Positions 28,068 to 38,681 of a DNA stretch of 64,000 bases are shown here, piece by piece. The notes under the pieces are model-generated. The model searched no databases. It had not been told where the DNA came from and worked only from the letters and a program-made list of their open reading frames with translations. The number at the start of each line of letters is the position of its first letter. Position 1 is the stretch's first letter. The translations under genes and the position numbers were made by a program. Source of the DNA: Lentilactobacillus kisonensis DSM 19906 = JCM 15041 (GTDB lineage Bacteria > Bacillota > Bacilli > Lactobacillales > Lactobacillaceae); assembly GCF_001434135.1 (NCBI RefSeq), contig NZ_AZEB01000012.1, positions 18,012 through 82,011 on the forward strand, given 5' to 3'.

Positions 28068-29510
28068 ATGAAAAATAGTCGAATCAACATTGATTTGGTG
28101 CTTAAAAACGCCAAAGATAGTAAGCGGAAGCGGACACTCGGACTATTTGATCTTTCAATCATGGGCATTGGTGCCATTATTGGAACTGGAATCTTGGTTT
28201 TAACAGGAATCGTTTCCGCTACGGCTGCCGGTCCGGCTGTTGTTATTTCATTTCTGATTGCGGGCTTTGCAAGTGCCGTGGTGGGACTGTGTTATTCTGA
28301 ATTAACAACCAGCATTCCAAACTCTGGCAGCGCCTATGTGTATGCTTGGGTAGCAATTGGGCAGCGAATGGCGTTTCTAGCCGGTTGGACGTTGCTAGGT
28401 GTGTATATTACGACGACGGCCATGGTTGCCAACGGCTGGACAGGTTACGTTAAGGCCTCGTTATCGGAAATTGGGGTCAACTTACCGACTTCATTGATTG
28501 CATCACCATCGAATGGTGGGATCATTAATTTGCCAGCGGTACTCATGATTCTGTTAGTCACGTTGATATTGACGAGGGGGACCAGTGAAAGTAAGTTTTT
28601 CAATAATACGCTGGTAATGATCAAGCTGGCAGTTATCTTACTATTTATCTTCGTTGCTGTTCAAGACGTTAAAACAAGTAATTGGACACCATTTATGCCC
28701 TTTGGTGTTCGTGGAATATTCACGGGAGCATCATTAGTGTTCTTCACTTTTCTTGGCTTTGATGCGTTAGCAACTTCAGCTGAGGAAACTAAGGATGTTC
28801 AAAAAACGTTGCCAAGGGCAATTATTATTTCCTTGGTTGTCGTAACGTCGCTGTACATTATTGTTAGCATGATTATGACGGGCGTGGTGAGTTATCGACA
28901 ACTAAACGTTCCGGAGTCAATGGCATACGTATTAATGGCAAAGGGGCATATTGCAGCTGCTCAAATTGTCTCCGTTGGGGCCATTATTGGTATCTTGGCG
29001 GTTGTTTATGCGTTTGTCTACGCTGCTTCAAACATTATGATGTCAATGAGTCGAGGCGGTTTTTTACCCAAGAAACTAGCATCGATTAACAAATCCAGTA
29101 AGAGTCCTAATCGCGCACTCTGGTTGATTGGAATAATTGGGGCACTATTAGCAGGCGTGTCCAACGTTAAGCAGTTAGCAACGATTTCTAACGTTGGCTC
29201 ACTGTGCGTGTTCTTTCTAATTTCGTTGATTGTTATTTTGCTAAGACGAGAGCAGCCAAACATTGAGCGACCGTTTAAATTGCCGTTTGGCTATACAATT
29301 CCAATATTGGCGATGATATTTTGTGCAGTGCTTTTGGTTAGCACAACCTTAGATGCCTGGATTACGTATCTTGTTTGGTTAGTTATTGGGGGATTAATCT
29401 TTATTTTCTATTCTCGTCACCATATTGATTTTGAGCAAGTGGCCTCAGGAGATGAAGATCAAGATAATGGGAAAAAAGATGCAGTAAGTCCCATCCAGTC
29501 AAACAATTAA
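28068..29510 (+). CDS. APC-family amino-acid permease
   Basis: A 480-residue transporter with about 12-13 membrane segments. The APC signature GIGAIIGTGILVLTG is at about residues 33-47, and EETKDVQKTLPRAI near 244 is typical of the cationic-amino-acid-transporter (YfnA-like) subgroup. It directly follows ald, so alanine uptake or exchange is a fair guess, but the subgroup transports various amino acids. The C-terminus is charged and cytoplasmic. A hairpin terminator follows at 29558. Confidence 0.88.
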   Translation: MKNSRINIDLVLKNAKDSKRKRTLGLFDLSIMGIGAIIGTGILVLTGIVSATAAGPAVVISFLIAGFASAVVGLCYSELTTSIPNSGSAYVYAWVAIGQRMAFLAGWTLLGVYITTTAMVANGWTGYVKASLSEIGVNLPTSLIASPSNGGIINLPAVLMILLVTLILTRGTSESKFFNNTLVMIKLAVILLFIFVAVQDVKTSNWTPFMPFGVRGIFTGASLVFFTFLGFDALATSAEETKDVQKTLPRAIIISLVVVTSLYIIVSMIMTGVVSYRQLNVPESMAYVLMAKGHIAAAQIVSVGAIIGILAVVYAFVYAASNIMMSMSRGGFLPKKLASINKSSKSPNRALWLIGIIGALLAGVSNVKQLATISNVGSLCVFFLISLIVILLRREQPNIERPFKLPFGYTIPILAMIFCAVLLVSTTLDAWITYLVWLVIGGLIFIFYSRHHIDFEQVASGDEDQDNGKKDAVSPIQSNN

Positions 29511-29557
29511 TAGCCAATTCAGAGTGGATTACAAAGTTGTTGGTTTCAATATACAGA

Positions 29558-29600
29558 CAAAGAATCCGAATCTTCACTGGAGACTCGGATTCTTTGTTTG
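29558..29600 (+). terminator. Rho-independent terminator of the ald-permease operon
   Basis: CAAAGAATCCGA (29558-29569) pairs perfectly with TCGGATTCTTTG (29585-29596), followed by TTTG. Confidence 0.75.
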
Positions 29601-29837
29601 CAGTCCGTTTATAAAACAATTCCTTCTAACGATTCGCAATACAACGTTTGACATAAAGTAACGGCAGATCATGGCTATTTCCTATCATTGTTTTTTATAG
29701 CAATGTTAATTAATTGGGTTTTTGAACTCCTAAAATAAGGATTATTGCTTAATTAAGTTTATTGCCATATACAACTAATTACTAACACCGCAATAAGATG
29801 ATTGACAGTAGTGCCAACAAACATTAAAATGAGAGTT

Positions 29838-29866
29838 GTGTCAATAATCAAATAACATCTTATAAT
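29838..29866 (+). promoter_or_regulatory. rny promoter
   Basis: A perfect -10 TATAAT (29861-29866) with GTGTCA (29838-29843) 17 bases upstream, 47 bases before the rny start. Confidence 0.6.
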
Positions 29867-29912
29867 TGGTTTAGAAAAAATAATCATTTTATGATGATTT
29901 GGAGGTGAAGCC

Positions 29913-31493
29913 ATGAGTATGGCTGGAATAATCCTCGCAATCATCGCTATTATTGTTGTCGGTTTTGTTGGTATTATTAGTTTTATTATCGGTAAATCTA
30001 CACAGCGGAAGATCCAAGAAAAAGATCTTGATGCGGCAAATGGTTCTGCAAAGAACATTCTAGTTGAAGCCAAGAAAAAGGCGGAGACAGTTGTTAAGGA
30101 AGCAACGTTGTCAGCTCAGGAAAAGAATCACCGTTATCGGTCTTCAGTTGAAAAGGAATTGAAGAATCGAAGAGCGGAGATTCAAAAGCAAGAGGATCGA
30201 CTGTTGCAAAGAGAAGAGGCTCTTGATCGTAAGGATAGTGCTTTCGAACGAAGAGAAAGTACCTTAAACCGAAAAGAGCAAAAGATTAATCGGGAACAAC
30301 AAAATTTAACTACACAACAAGAAGAAGCAAACTCACTAATTCAAAAGCGACAGGCTGAAGTTGAGCGGGTTGCCGCCTTTACTCAAGAAGAAGCCCGCAG
30401 CCTTATTATTAAAGAGACTAGCGAACAACTGGCTGACGAAAAGGCCCGAATGGTAAAAGAAAGTTACTATCAGGCACAATCAGAAGCCGATGAAAACGCG
30501 AAGAATTTAATTATTGAAGCAATCCAACAAAGTTCGGCAGACGTGGTTTCCGAAACCACGGTTTCCGTTGTTAGCTTACCAAATGAAGATATGAAGGGGA
30601 GAATAATTGGTCGAGAAGGCCGAAATATTCGAACGTTTGAAACGTTGACCGGAATTGATTTGATCATTGATGATACTCCACAAGCCGTTGTTCTGAGTGG
30701 GTTTGATCCAATTCGTCGTGAAGTCGCTAAGATGACTTTGGAAAAGCTAATTAAAGACGGTCGGATCCATCCAGCTCGGATTGAAGAGATGGTTGATAAG
30801 AGCCGTAAAGAGCTTGATGAGCGAATTCAAGATATTGGAGAAGAAACGCTGTTTGACTTAGGAATTCATTCAATGAGTCCAGAAATGATCAAATTAGTTG
30901 GTCAAATGAACTTTAAGATTTTTCACGGTCAGAATTTGCTTGGTCATTCAATTGAGGTTGCTAAGTTGGCTGGTGCCTTTGCATCAGAATTAGGTGAGGA
31001 TGTTACTTTAGCTAAACGCGCAGGATTATTACACGATATCGGAAAAGCTGCCAATAATGGCGTTGAGGGGTCGCATGTTCAAGTTGGCGTTGATTTAGCC
31101 AAGAAGTATCATGAAAGCCCAGTTGTCATTGACGCTATTAAGGGCTATGAAGATGATCATAAGCCAGAATCAATTATTGCAGAATTGGTCGCTGTAGCTG
31201 GTAAGATTGCTATTTCACGACCAGGTGCTCATAGTGATTCGCTTGAGAGCTTTGTTCATCGGCTAGATAGTCTGGAAAAGATTACTGACGGCTTTGACGA
31301 GGTTCAAAAGAGCTATGCAATTCAAGCTGGTCGGGAAATCAGGGTTATTGCAAAGCCTGAAGATATTACCGATACACAAGCAATTGTACTTGCTCGAAGA
31401 ATCAAACAAAAGATTGAAACTGAAATGAAGTATCCAGGACACATCAAAGTAACGGTGATCCGCGAAATTCGTTCAGTCCAATATGCAAGATAA
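29913..31493 (+). CDS. rny: Ribonuclease Y
   Basis: A 526-residue membrane-bound endoribonuclease that starts mRNA decay in Firmicutes. An N-terminal membrane segment (about residues 5-28) is followed by a long coiled coil (about 30-200), a KH RNA-binding domain (about 215-275, with KGRIIGREGRNIRTFE) and an HD domain with the catalytic LLHDIGKAANN near residue 373. Length fits the family (about 520). GGAGG precedes the ATG. ymdB follows, the usual order. Confidence 0.97.
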   Translation: MSMAGIILAIIAIIVVGFVGIISFIIGKSTQRKIQEKDLDAANGSAKNILVEAKKKAETVVKEATLSAQEKNHRYRSSVEKELKNRRAEIQKQEDRLLQREEALDRKDSAFERRESTLNRKEQKINREQQNLTTQQEEANSLIQKRQAEVERVAAFTQEEARSLIIKETSEQLADEKARMVKESYYQAQSEADENAKNLIIEAIQQSSADVVSETTVSVVSLPNEDMKGRIIGREGRNIRTFETLTGIDLIIDDTPQAVVLSGFDPIRREVAKMTLEKLIKDGRIHPARIEEMVDKSRKELDERIQDIGEETLFDLGIHSMSPEMIKLVGQMNFKIFHGQNLLGHSIEVAKLAGAFASELGEDVTLAKRAGLLHDIGKAANNGVEGSHVQVGVDLAKKYHESPVVIDAIKGYEDDHKPESIIAELVAVAGKIAISRPGAHSDSLESFVHRLDSLEKITDGFDEVQKSYAIQAGREIRVIAKPEDITDTQAIVLARRIKQKIETEMKYPGHIKVTVIREIRSVQYAR

Positions 31494-31522
31494 AAGATCA
31501 GACATTCTGGTCTTTTTTCTTT
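31493..31522 (+). terminator. Terminator-like hairpin between rny and ymdB
   Basis: AAAGATCAGA pairs with TCTGGTCTTT over a 3-base loop, followed by a T-rich run. It starts at the rny stop codon. Confidence 0.75.
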
Positions 31523-31574
31523 TATAGATGTTAAACTTGTTTCAAATAAACTAGAAAGTATCGAGGAAAAGTTA

Positions 31575-32372
31575 ATGCGAGTTCTTTTTATTGGCGATGT
31601 CGTTGGTAATATGGGGGTTCATATGATTGAATCCTATTTACCAAAGCTTAAACAAGAGATCAAGCCACAAGTAACTGTGGTAAATGGGGAAAATGCAACT
31701 TCTATGGGACGGGGGATTACCCTCAGCATCTATAAAAGAATGATGAGTGCTGGCGTGGACGTTGTGACCCTAGGCAATCATGCATGGAGTAATAATGAAA
31801 TCTTAGACTTTATTGACGACACAAAGCGCCTCATTAGACCGTATAATTTCCCAAAACGGACGACACCTGGAAAAGGGTATACAATGGTTAACGTGAATGG
31901 CAGTCAGCTTGCTGTCCTTAACTTTCAAGGGCGGGTATTCATGGATAATTTGGACGACCCATTTGCTTTAGCTGATGAATTAGTGACCGAAATCCACAAA
32001 ACTACCAACTGTATTTTTATGGACTTTCATGCTGAAGCAACCAGTGAAAAATTAGCGATTGCCAGGTACTTGGATGGTAAAATTTCAGCGGTTGTGGGGA
32101 CTCATACTCACGTTCAGACTAACGATGCGCGTATTTTGCCGCAAAAGACAGGCTTTTTAACCGATGCTGGCATGACTGGACCTGCCGATGGGATGCTTGG
32201 AATGAAGCCGGAGAGTGTCATTAACCGGTTTCTCAACCAACGTCCCGCGCGCTTTGAAGTTTTAGAAACCGGCCGGGGGATTATTTCCGGCTGCTACATT
32301 GATATTGATAGCAAAACGGGTCACACCACTCACATCAAGACAGTGATGTTAAGCGATGATCAGATAAATTAA
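31575..32372 (+). CDS. ymdB: YmdB-family metallophosphoesterase (2',3'-cyclic-nucleotide phosphodiesterase)
   Basis: A 265-residue calcineurin-like enzyme of the TIGR00282/YmdB family. Metal-binding motifs are GDVVGNMG (residues 7-14), NGENA (38-42), GNHAWSN (about 67-73), DFHAEATSEK (about 151-160) and GTHTHVQTND (about 176-185). The Bacillus protein hydrolyses 2',3'-cAMP and affects biofilm and motility decisions. Here it sits between RNase Y and MutS, as in many Firmicutes. Confidence 0.94.
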   Translation: MRVLFIGDVVGNMGVHMIESYLPKLKQEIKPQVTVVNGENATSMGRGITLSIYKRMMSAGVDVVTLGNHAWSNNEILDFIDDTKRLIRPYNFPKRTTPGKGYTMVNVNGSQLAVLNFQGRVFMDNLDDPFALADELVTEIHKTTNCIFMDFHAEATSEKLAIARYLDGKISAVVGTHTHVQTNDARILPQKTGFLTDAGMTGPADGMLGMKPESVINRFLNQRPARFEVLETGRGIISGCYIDIDSKTGHTTHIKTVMLSDDQIN

Positions 32373-32408
32373 TTGAATGACTGAGTTAGATTTAAGGGGA
32401 CTTATAGC

Positions 32409-35015
32409 GTGGCAAAACAAGCACAAACACCAATGATGGTACAATATCAAAAAATAAAGGATCAGTACCCAGATGCGTTCTTGTTTTATCGTCTTGGCGA
32501 TTTTTACGAGATGTTTAATGATGATGCAATCAAAGGGTCGCAGTTGCTAGAACTAACATTAACCAATCGAAGCCGCAACGCGAAACATCCAATTCCAATG
32601 TGTGGGGTGCCACATAAAGCGGTCAAAAATTATATTGATATTTTAGTTGATCAAGGCTATAAAGTCGCAATTTGTGAGCAGATGGAAGATCCCCGACTGA
32701 CAAAGGGAATGGTTAAAAGAGAAGTCATTCAATTGGTTACTCCCGGGACCCAGGTAGATGTTGGTAGCGAGAATGCAAAAACAAATAACTACCTAACTGC
32801 GGTGGTTAGTAATGAAAACGGTCAAGAATTTGCGTTTGCGTATGTTGATTTATCAACGGGTGAACTTAAAGTGGCTGACTTGGCGAACCAAGCGGAACTT
32901 GTTAACGAGTTGGTTTCATTGCAGACTAAGGAAACGGTGGTTGATTCAAAGCTGCCAACTGGCATTCAAGAGACAATTAAGAAACTTGGTATTTTGCGTT
33001 CAACACAACCGGAATTACCGGTTAACGCTTCGGTGAGTTACCTTAGTCAAGATGTCGCTCAGCCACTCATGAGACGGGTTTTAAAAATGCTGCTGGATTA
33101 TATCCAAACGACTCAAAAACGCAGTCTAAGCCATTTGAAGCGCGCTGTTGTGTATGAACCATCTGACTTTCTTGAGATGGACCATAATTCTCAGTACAAC
33201 CTAGAATTAACGAGAAATATTCGTACTGGCAAAAAGTCAGGAACTTTATTGTGGCTGTTGGATCAAACTAAAACAGCTATGGGCGGTCGTAAGCTTAAAC
33301 AATGGATTGAGCGGCCATTGGTTAACTCTAATAAAATTAATGAGCGCCACGATGCCGTCGGAATTTTACTGGATCATTATTACGAGCGAAATCAGCTTCA
33401 AGATGAACTGATTAAAGTTTATGATCTTGAGCGTCTTGCTGGTAGAATTGCATTTGGCAGCGTGAATGGTCGGGATCTCATTCAGTTAAAGACGTCTTTA
33501 CAGCAAGTTCCTAAAATCAAATATATTTTGGAACAAATTGCCGATAAGAGTTTTAAGGATATGCTAACTAAATTGGTGCCATTAGATGATATCGTCAATA
33601 AAATTGAAACGGCTATTGTTGCTGAACCACCGATTTCAATTACTGATGGTGGGGTAATCAAGGATGGCTTTGACGACCAACTTGATAAGTATCGAGATGC
33701 CACTAATAATGGTCAAAAATGGCTTGCTGAGCTTGAAGCTAAGGAACGAAAAGTGACGGGGATTAATAACCTGAAAGTTGGGTTTAATCACGTGTTTGGT
33801 TATTATATTGAAGTGACTAAGGTTAATTTAAGCAAGGTTCCCGTCGACCGTTACCAACGTAAACAGACTTTAGCCAATGCGGAACGGTTTTCAACGCCTG
33901 AATTAAAGGAGAAGGAAGCATTAATTTTAGAGGCTCAAGAACAAAGCAAGGCTTTGGAGTATAAGCTTTTTGTTAAGATTCGAGAAGATATCAAAAAAAC
34001 GATCAAACGAATTCAAGACCTCGCTGATGCAATTGCTTCGTTTGATGTTTTACAAAGTTTTGCGGCAGTCAGCGAAGAGTATCGCTTTGTTCGACCAACA
34101 TTAACTAATCAGCATGAAGTTGCCGTGAAGGACGGCCGTCATCCGGTTGTTGAAAAGGTGCTCGGGCATCAACAATATGTTCCAAACAATGTTGAGATGG
34201 GCTCTGATACAAGTGTCCTATTGATTACAGGGCCCAATATGTCTGGTAAGAGTACTTATATGCGCCAGATGGCTTTAGCCGTTATCATGAATCAGATGGG
34301 CTGTTTTGTTCCCGCCAAAAAGGCTAAACTTCCCGTATTCGATAAGATATTTACCCGGATCGGGGCTGCCGACGATTTGATTTCTGGTCAAAGTACCTTT
34401 ATGGTCGAGATGAAGGAAGCTAATGACGCAATTGAAAATGCGACGCCTAATAGTTTAATTTTATTCGATGAAATTGGCCGGGGAACAGCGACGTATGATG
34501 GGATGGCCCTTGCCCAGGCAATTATTGAATATGTTCATAATAATATTGGGGCTAAAACGCTCTTTTCAACTCATTACCATGAATTAACCACTTTAGACGA
34601 GTCGCTTAATCAGCTTCAAAATGTGCACGTTGGCGCGACAGAATCTAATGGTGAATTAGTCTTCCTGCATAAAATTCAACCAGGCCCTGCCGACAAGTCA
34701 TACGGCATTCACGTTGCTAAACTAGCTGGGTTACCAAACAACCTCTTAAGCCGGGCAAATGATATACTGACTAAATTAGAGAAGCAAGCAGAAGATGACC
34801 AGATAGATCGGAATCGTCATGATAATCACCAAGTTCAGTCGGTGACGCCCAAAGCTGAAGAGGAGGAGCAGATATCATTGTTCCCGCTTGAAACGGTCGA
34901 TGATAATCAGGCTGAGGTCGTATCAGATATTAAGAAGCTTGATTTGATGTCTAAGACCCCGATGCAGATTATGAATCAAGTTTACAAATGGCAACAGAAG
35001 ATAAACAGAGAATAA
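32409..35015 (+). CDS. mutS: DNA mismatch repair protein MutS
   Basis: An 868-residue mismatch sensor. The mismatch-reading F-x-E motif is in GDFYEMF (Phe32, Glu34), the connector and lever domains follow, and the ATPase has Walker [10 protein letters not shown] near residue 606 and Walker [12 protein letters not shown] near 684. The C-terminal tail has a Gln/Glu-rich linker and [10 protein letters not shown], a beta-clamp-binding-like QxSLF motif. Starts with GTG after AAGGGG. mutL begins 10 bases after its stop. Confidence 0.97.
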   Translation: MAKQAQTPMMVQYQKIKDQYPDAFLFYRLGDFYEMFNDDAIKGSQLLELTLTNRSRNAKHPIPMCGVPHKAVKNYIDILVDQGYKVAICEQMEDPRLTKGMVKREVIQLVTPGTQVDVGSENAKTNNYLTAVVSNENGQEFAFAYVDLSTGELKVADLANQAELVNELVSLQTKETVVDSKLPTGIQETIKKLGILRSTQPELPVNASVSYLSQDVAQPLMRRVLKMLLDYIQTTQKRSLSHLKRAVVYEPSDFLEMDHNSQYNLELTRNIRTGKKSGTLLWLLDQTKTAMGGRKLKQWIERPLVNSNKINERHDAVGILLDHYYERNQLQDELIKVYDLERLAGRIAFGSVNGRDLIQLKTSLQQVPKIKYILEQIADKSFKDMLTKLVPLDDIVNKIETAIVAEPPISITDGGVIKDGFDDQLDKYRDATNNGQKWLAELEAKERKVTGINNLKVGFNHVFGYYIEVTKVNLSKVPVDRYQRKQTLANAERFSTPELKEKEALILEAQEQSKALEYKLFVKIREDIKKTIKRIQDLADAIASFDVLQSFAAVSEEYRFVRPTLTNQHEVAVKDGRHPVVEKVLGHQQYVPNNVEMGSDTSVLLITGPNMSGKSTYMRQMALAVIMNQMGCFVPAKKAKLPVFDKIFTRIGAADDLISGQSTFMVEMKEANDAIENATPNSLILFDEIGRGTATYDGMALAQAIIEYVHNNIGAKTLFSTHYHELTTLDESLNQLQNVHVGATESNGELVFLHKIQPGPADKSYGIHVAKLAGLPNNLLSRANDILTKLEKQAEDDQIDRNRHDNHQVQSVTPKAEEEEQISLFPLETVDDNQAEVVSDIKKLDLMSKTPMQIMNQVYKWQQKINRE

Positions 35016-35025
35016 GGTGATCTCT

Positions 35026-36957
35026 TTGAATAAAATTCACGAATTACCATCAATTCTAGCTGACCAAATTGCAGCAGGGGAGGTTGTTGAACGCCCTGCC
35101 TCAGTGGTTAAGGAATTAGTCGAAAATTCAATAGATGCTAACAGTACGGAAATTGATATTACGATTGAGGATGCTGGTTTAAAGCTTATTAAGGTTGTCG
35201 ATGACGGTAACGGAATTGATGCTTCCCAAGTGGAGACAGCTTTTTTGCGGCATGCCACTAGTAAAATTTCCGAACAACGCGATCTTTTTCGGGTTCGAAC
35301 GCTCGGCTTTCGTGGTGAAGCGTTGCCAAGTATTAATTCAGTTTCTAATGTCCGAATGAAGACATCAACGGGCAATGTTGGCACTGAAGTAGTCTATAAG
35401 GGTGGTAAGCTCATTGAGCAGAAAGCCGCTGAATCACGGAAGGGAACAACGGTCGAGGTTCGGTCGTTATTTTATAACACACCGGCTAGGTTGAAGTATT
35501 TAAGCTCACCTAATACTGAATTGGCTAAAATTTCTGACATTGTTAACCGGTTAGCACTCGGTCATCCAGAAGTTGCGTTTTCGCTTATGAGTAACGGTCG
35601 TGAATTGTTAAGGACATCGGGTCGAGGCGATTTGTTGCAGGTCTTAGGGGCGATTTATGGTGTTAAAACGGTCACTAAGTTAGCCCAAATTAAAGCTAAT
35701 GACTTAGACATTAAGATAACGGGCTTTGTGAGCTTACCAGAGTTGACTAGAGCGAGTCGTAACTATATTTCTCTAATTTTAAATGGGCGCTTTATCAAAA
35801 ATTATCCACTGACCAAGGCAGTTATTGAGGGTTATGGATCTAAACTCATGATCGGCCGTTTTCCAATCGCTGTCATTAAGATTAATGCCGATCCGGCTTT
35901 AATTGATGTCAACGTACATCCAACTAAACAAGAAGTTCGGATTAGTGATGAACCAGAAATTGGCCAATTAATTTCGGACGCAATTCGAAAGATGTTATCA
36001 GATAAGCAATTAATTCCTGATGCGACTCGTGACTTCCAAAAACGGTTTGATGCCTCTCCTAAACAGTTCAGTGTCTCAGTAGCCGACCAGGAGCAAACTA
36101 ACCCGCCATTATTTGAGGCGGATGCTGCACCAGCTAGTGCAATTGATCAGCCTGATATTACCCCAGTGGTTGTGAAAACGAAGGATGACCTTAATAGTCC
36201 CCCAGTCGCTAAATTCGATGAGTTACTTCAAAGTGAACCAAGTTCCGTGCCGATTTTTGAGGCCGATAATCACACCCCAGTGCCACCAATCAGCCTTCTT
36301 AGCAGGCAACCTAAACCCAAGCAGGCTGAACTTGTCAGTGAAACCGGCTTTCCAGATTTAAGGTATATTGGTCAAGTTCACGGAACTTATTTGGTGGCGG
36401 AAACTCCTGAAAGTATGTACTTGGTTGATCAGCACGCTGCGCAAGAACGGATTAATTACGAACATTATCGAAAGGCAATTGGGGAAGTATCCGATGACCA
36501 ACAGAAATTGTTGGTGCCAATCATTCTTGATTATGCGACTTCAGATTTTCTATTAATTAATGATCACTTGGAGTTACTGAATACTTTGGGAATCCATTTG
36601 GAACAGTTTGGGCAAAATAGTTTTATTGTTCGTGAACACCCAATGTGGTTTAAAGCTGGCCAAGAGGAAGATACAATCAAAGAAATGATTGATTGGATTT
36701 TAACCGATCACAAAATATCAGTGGCAGCTTTCCGGGAAAAAACGGCTATTATGATGAGCTGTAAGCGGGCAATTAAAGCTAACCATCACCTTGACGAACG
36801 GCAAGCCACTGCTTTGTTAAAGCGGCTGCCTGAGTGTGAGAATCCATATAATTGCCCTCACGGAAGACCAGTTCTTGTTAAATTTACTAACGAAGATATT
36901 GAAAAAATGTTTAAGCGAATTCAGGATCCGCATCACACTGATCAGGAAATCATCTAA
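35026..36957 (+). CDS. mutL: DNA mismatch repair protein MutL
   Basis: A 643-residue GHKL ATPase and latent endonuclease. The N-terminal ATPase motifs are [16 protein letters not shown] and TLGFRGEAL. The C-terminal domain has [12 protein letters not shown], which keeps the DQHAx2Ex4E endonuclease motif, and [11 protein letters not shown] and CPHGRP of the zinc site. So it nicks DNA itself, as expected where MutH is absent. TTG 35026 is favoured by AAGGTGA; GTG 35017 overlaps that site. The linker (about 340-440) is variable and acidic. Confidence 0.95.
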   Translation: MNKIHELPSILADQIAAGEVVERPASVVKELVENSIDANSTEIDITIEDAGLKLIKVVDDGNGIDASQVETAFLRHATSKISEQRDLFRVRTLGFRGEALPSINSVSNVRMKTSTGNVGTEVVYKGGKLIEQKAAESRKGTTVEVRSLFYNTPARLKYLSSPNTELAKISDIVNRLALGHPEVAFSLMSNGRELLRTSGRGDLLQVLGAIYGVKTVTKLAQIKANDLDIKITGFVSLPELTRASRNYISLILNGRFIKNYPLTKAVIEGYGSKLMIGRFPIAVIKINADPALIDVNVHPTKQEVRISDEPEIGQLISDAIRKMLSDKQLIPDATRDFQKRFDASPKQFSVSVADQEQTNPPLFEADAAPASAIDQPDITPVVVKTKDDLNSPPVAKFDELLQSEPSSVPIFEADNHTPVPPISLLSRQPKPKQAELVSETGFPDLRYIGQVHGTYLVAETPESMYLVDQHAAQERINYEHYRKAIGEVSDDQQKLLVPIILDYATSDFLLINDHLELLNTLGIHLEQFGQNSFIVREHPMWFKAGQEEDTIKEMIDWILTDHKISVAAFREKTAIMMSCKRAIKANHHLDERQATALLKRLPECENPYNCPHGRPVLVKFTNEDIEKMFKRIQDPHHTDQEII

Positions 36958-37002
36958 ATTTGTGTCGTGGTTTTTGCCGAGGTGTGCTAAAATTTAACAA
37001 GC

Positions 37003-37014
37003 AAACATATGTTT
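37003..37014 (+). promoter_or_regulatory. LexA-box-like palindrome before ruvA
   Basis: AAACATATGTTT is a perfect palindrome 22 bases before ruvA. It matches the ATAT core of LexA boxes but has AAAC/GTTT in place of GAAC/GTTC. ruvAB is in the SOS regulon of other Firmicutes. A TAAAAT hexamer lies at 36988. Confidence 0.45.
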
Positions 37015-37036
37015 TAGTTGAAGAGGAGTTTCTGGC

Positions 37037-37633
37037 ATGTTTGAGCTTTTAGATGGTTACGTGATAGATATTAAGCCAACTCACATCGTGTTACTTGTTG
37101 GTGGGGTTGGTTATTTGATTTATGCGTCTGATCCATACCGATTTACAATTGATAATGACAAGACTATTCGGGTCTATGTATATCAAGCCGTTAGCGATTC
37201 GGCAATCTTGTTATATGGCTTTCATGATATGGCAGATAAGCAGATTTTTGAAAAATTAATCGCTGTTTCTGGGATTGGTCCCAAGAGCGCGCTGGCAATT
37301 CTTGCTGGTAATGATCGGGATGGATTAATCTCCGCCGTTAAGAACAAGGATGTTAAATTTTTAACGAAGTTTCCCGGTGTTGGCAAGAAAACAGCTCAGC
37401 AAATTATTTTAGACTTACAGGATAAGTTGAATGATATTTCCGTCAACGGAGTGGTAACACAGACCGCTTCCTCGACAACCAAATCTAGGGAACTTGCAGA
37501 TGCTTTATCTGCTTTGCAGGCACTTGGATATGGGGCCAAACAAATTGATGGCATCACAAGTGATTTGGAGATGAAATCCGGACTCACGACTGATGAATAC
37601 CTGAGTTTAGGGCTTAAATTACTGACGCATTAA
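37037..37633 (+). CDS. ruvA: Holliday junction helicase subunit RuvA
   Basis: A 198-residue junction-binding protein. An OB-fold domain occupies about residues 1-62. Two helix-hairpin-helix motifs follow (LIAVSGIGPKSALAIL and FLTKFPGVGKKTAQQI), and a C-terminal three-helix domain that contacts RuvB (about 148-198). It forms tetramers on four-way junctions. SD GAGGAG at 12 bases. ruvB follows after 15 bases. Confidence 0.96.
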   Translation: MFELLDGYVIDIKPTHIVLLVGGVGYLIYASDPYRFTIDNDKTIRVYVYQAVSDSAILLYGFHDMADKQIFEKLIAVSGIGPKSALAILAGNDRDGLISAVKNKDVKFLTKFPGVGKKTAQQIILDLQDKLNDISVNGVVTQTASSTTKSRELADALSALQALGYGAKQIDGITSDLEMKSGLTTDEYLSLGLKLLTH

Positions 37634-37648
37634 AAGGAGGATGATAAT

Positions 37649-38677
37649 TTGACCAACCAAAAAGATGATCGCCTTATTTCTCCCGATAATGTGGATTCAG
37701 AAGAAACCAGCATTGAAAAATCATTACGACCGCAAACCCTTGGTGAATATATTGGCCAAGATGACGTTAAAAATAAACTCAATGTATATATTGAAGCGGC
37801 CAAACAGCGGGAAGAGTCACTTGATCACGTTTTACTGTATGGCCCCCCTGGATTAGGAAAGACTACGCTTGCAATGGTGATTGCCAACGAAATGGCAGTC
37901 AGCATTCGAACAACGAGTGGTCCAGCGATTGATAAGCCCGGTGATTTGCTGTCACTTTTGAATGAACTCCAGCCAGGTGATGTGTTGTTCATCGATGAAA
38001 TCCACCGTTTGCCTAAAGTAGTGGAAGAAATGTTGTATTCAGCAATGGAAGACTTTTACGTCGATATCATCGTTGGTCAAGGGTCTGATGCTCATCCCAT
38101 TCATTTTCCGCTGCCGCCCTTTACGTTAATTGGGGCTACTACCCAGGCTGGTGTGTTGGCAGCCCCGTTAAGAGACCGGTTTGGAATTGTTGAACATATG
38201 AACTATTACCGGGTCGCTGATTTGGAAGATATCGTGAAACGAACTGCCGATATTTTCCAAATCCCAATCCTTGAATCGGGCGCTCATGAAATTGCGTTGC
38301 GATCCCGGGGGACCCCGCGAGTTGCTAATCGATTGTTAAAACGGGTGCGCGATTTTGCCCAGGTATCAGACAAAACTAATATTGATCTGGAAATTGTCAA
38401 ATACGCATTAAATAAGCTGAAGGTTGATAATCTTGGTCTTGATGACACCGATATTAAGTTGCTGACCACAATGATTAAATACTATGATGGTGGCCCCGTC
38501 GGATTAAATACGTTAGCAGCCAATATTGGTGAAGAAACGGATACGATTGCTGAGATGTACGAACCATACCTACTTCAAATTGGCCTGCTAAAACGGACTG
38601 CTAGGGGGAGAATGGTGACATCAAAGGCTTATGACCATTTAAATTACCCAATGCCCACAAAGCACGAAAGGGATTAA
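37649..38677 (+). CDS. ruvB: Holliday junction helicase ATPase RuvB
   Basis: A 342-residue AAA+ motor that drives branch migration with RuvA. Walker [10 protein letters not shown] is at about residues 66-74, Walker [11 protein letters not shown] near 112-121, sensor 1 with GATTQAG near 164-170, the arginine finger region in LRDRFG, and a C-terminal winged helix. Starts with TTG after AAGGAGG. The stop is 4 bases before queA. Confidence 0.97.
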   Translation: MTNQKDDRLISPDNVDSEETSIEKSLRPQTLGEYIGQDDVKNKLNVYIEAAKQREESLDHVLLYGPPGLGKTTLAMVIANEMAVSIRTTSGPAIDKPGDLLSLLNELQPGDVLFIDEIHRLPKVVEEMLYSAMEDFYVDIIVGQGSDAHPIHFPLPPFTLIGATTQAGVLAAPLRDRFGIVEHMNYYRVADLEDIVKRTADIFQIPILESGAHEIALRSRGTPRVANRLLKRVRDFAQVSDKTNIDLEIVKYALNKLKVDNLGLDDTDIKLLTTMIKYYDGGPVGLNTLAANIGEETDTIAEMYEPYLLQIGLLKRTARGRMVTSKAYDHLNYPMPTKHERD

Positions 38678-38681
38678 TATA

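Larger units (their letters stand above)
29511..29912. other. 402-base intergenic stretch
   Basis: It holds a terminator (29558-29600) at its left and the rny promoter (29838-29866) at its right. Between them, about 29620-29830 is AT-rich with no open reading frame having a ribosome binding site; I see nothing else. Confidence 0.6.

Noticed and set aside
29620..29830. Small RNA gene in the gap before rny
   Set aside because: No hairpin with T-run and no promoter-terminator pair on either strand in this AT-rich stretch.
35037..35384. Minus-strand open frame opposite mutL, 115 codons
   Set aside because: Antisense shadow of the conserved GHKL domain; composition follows from the mutL codons.
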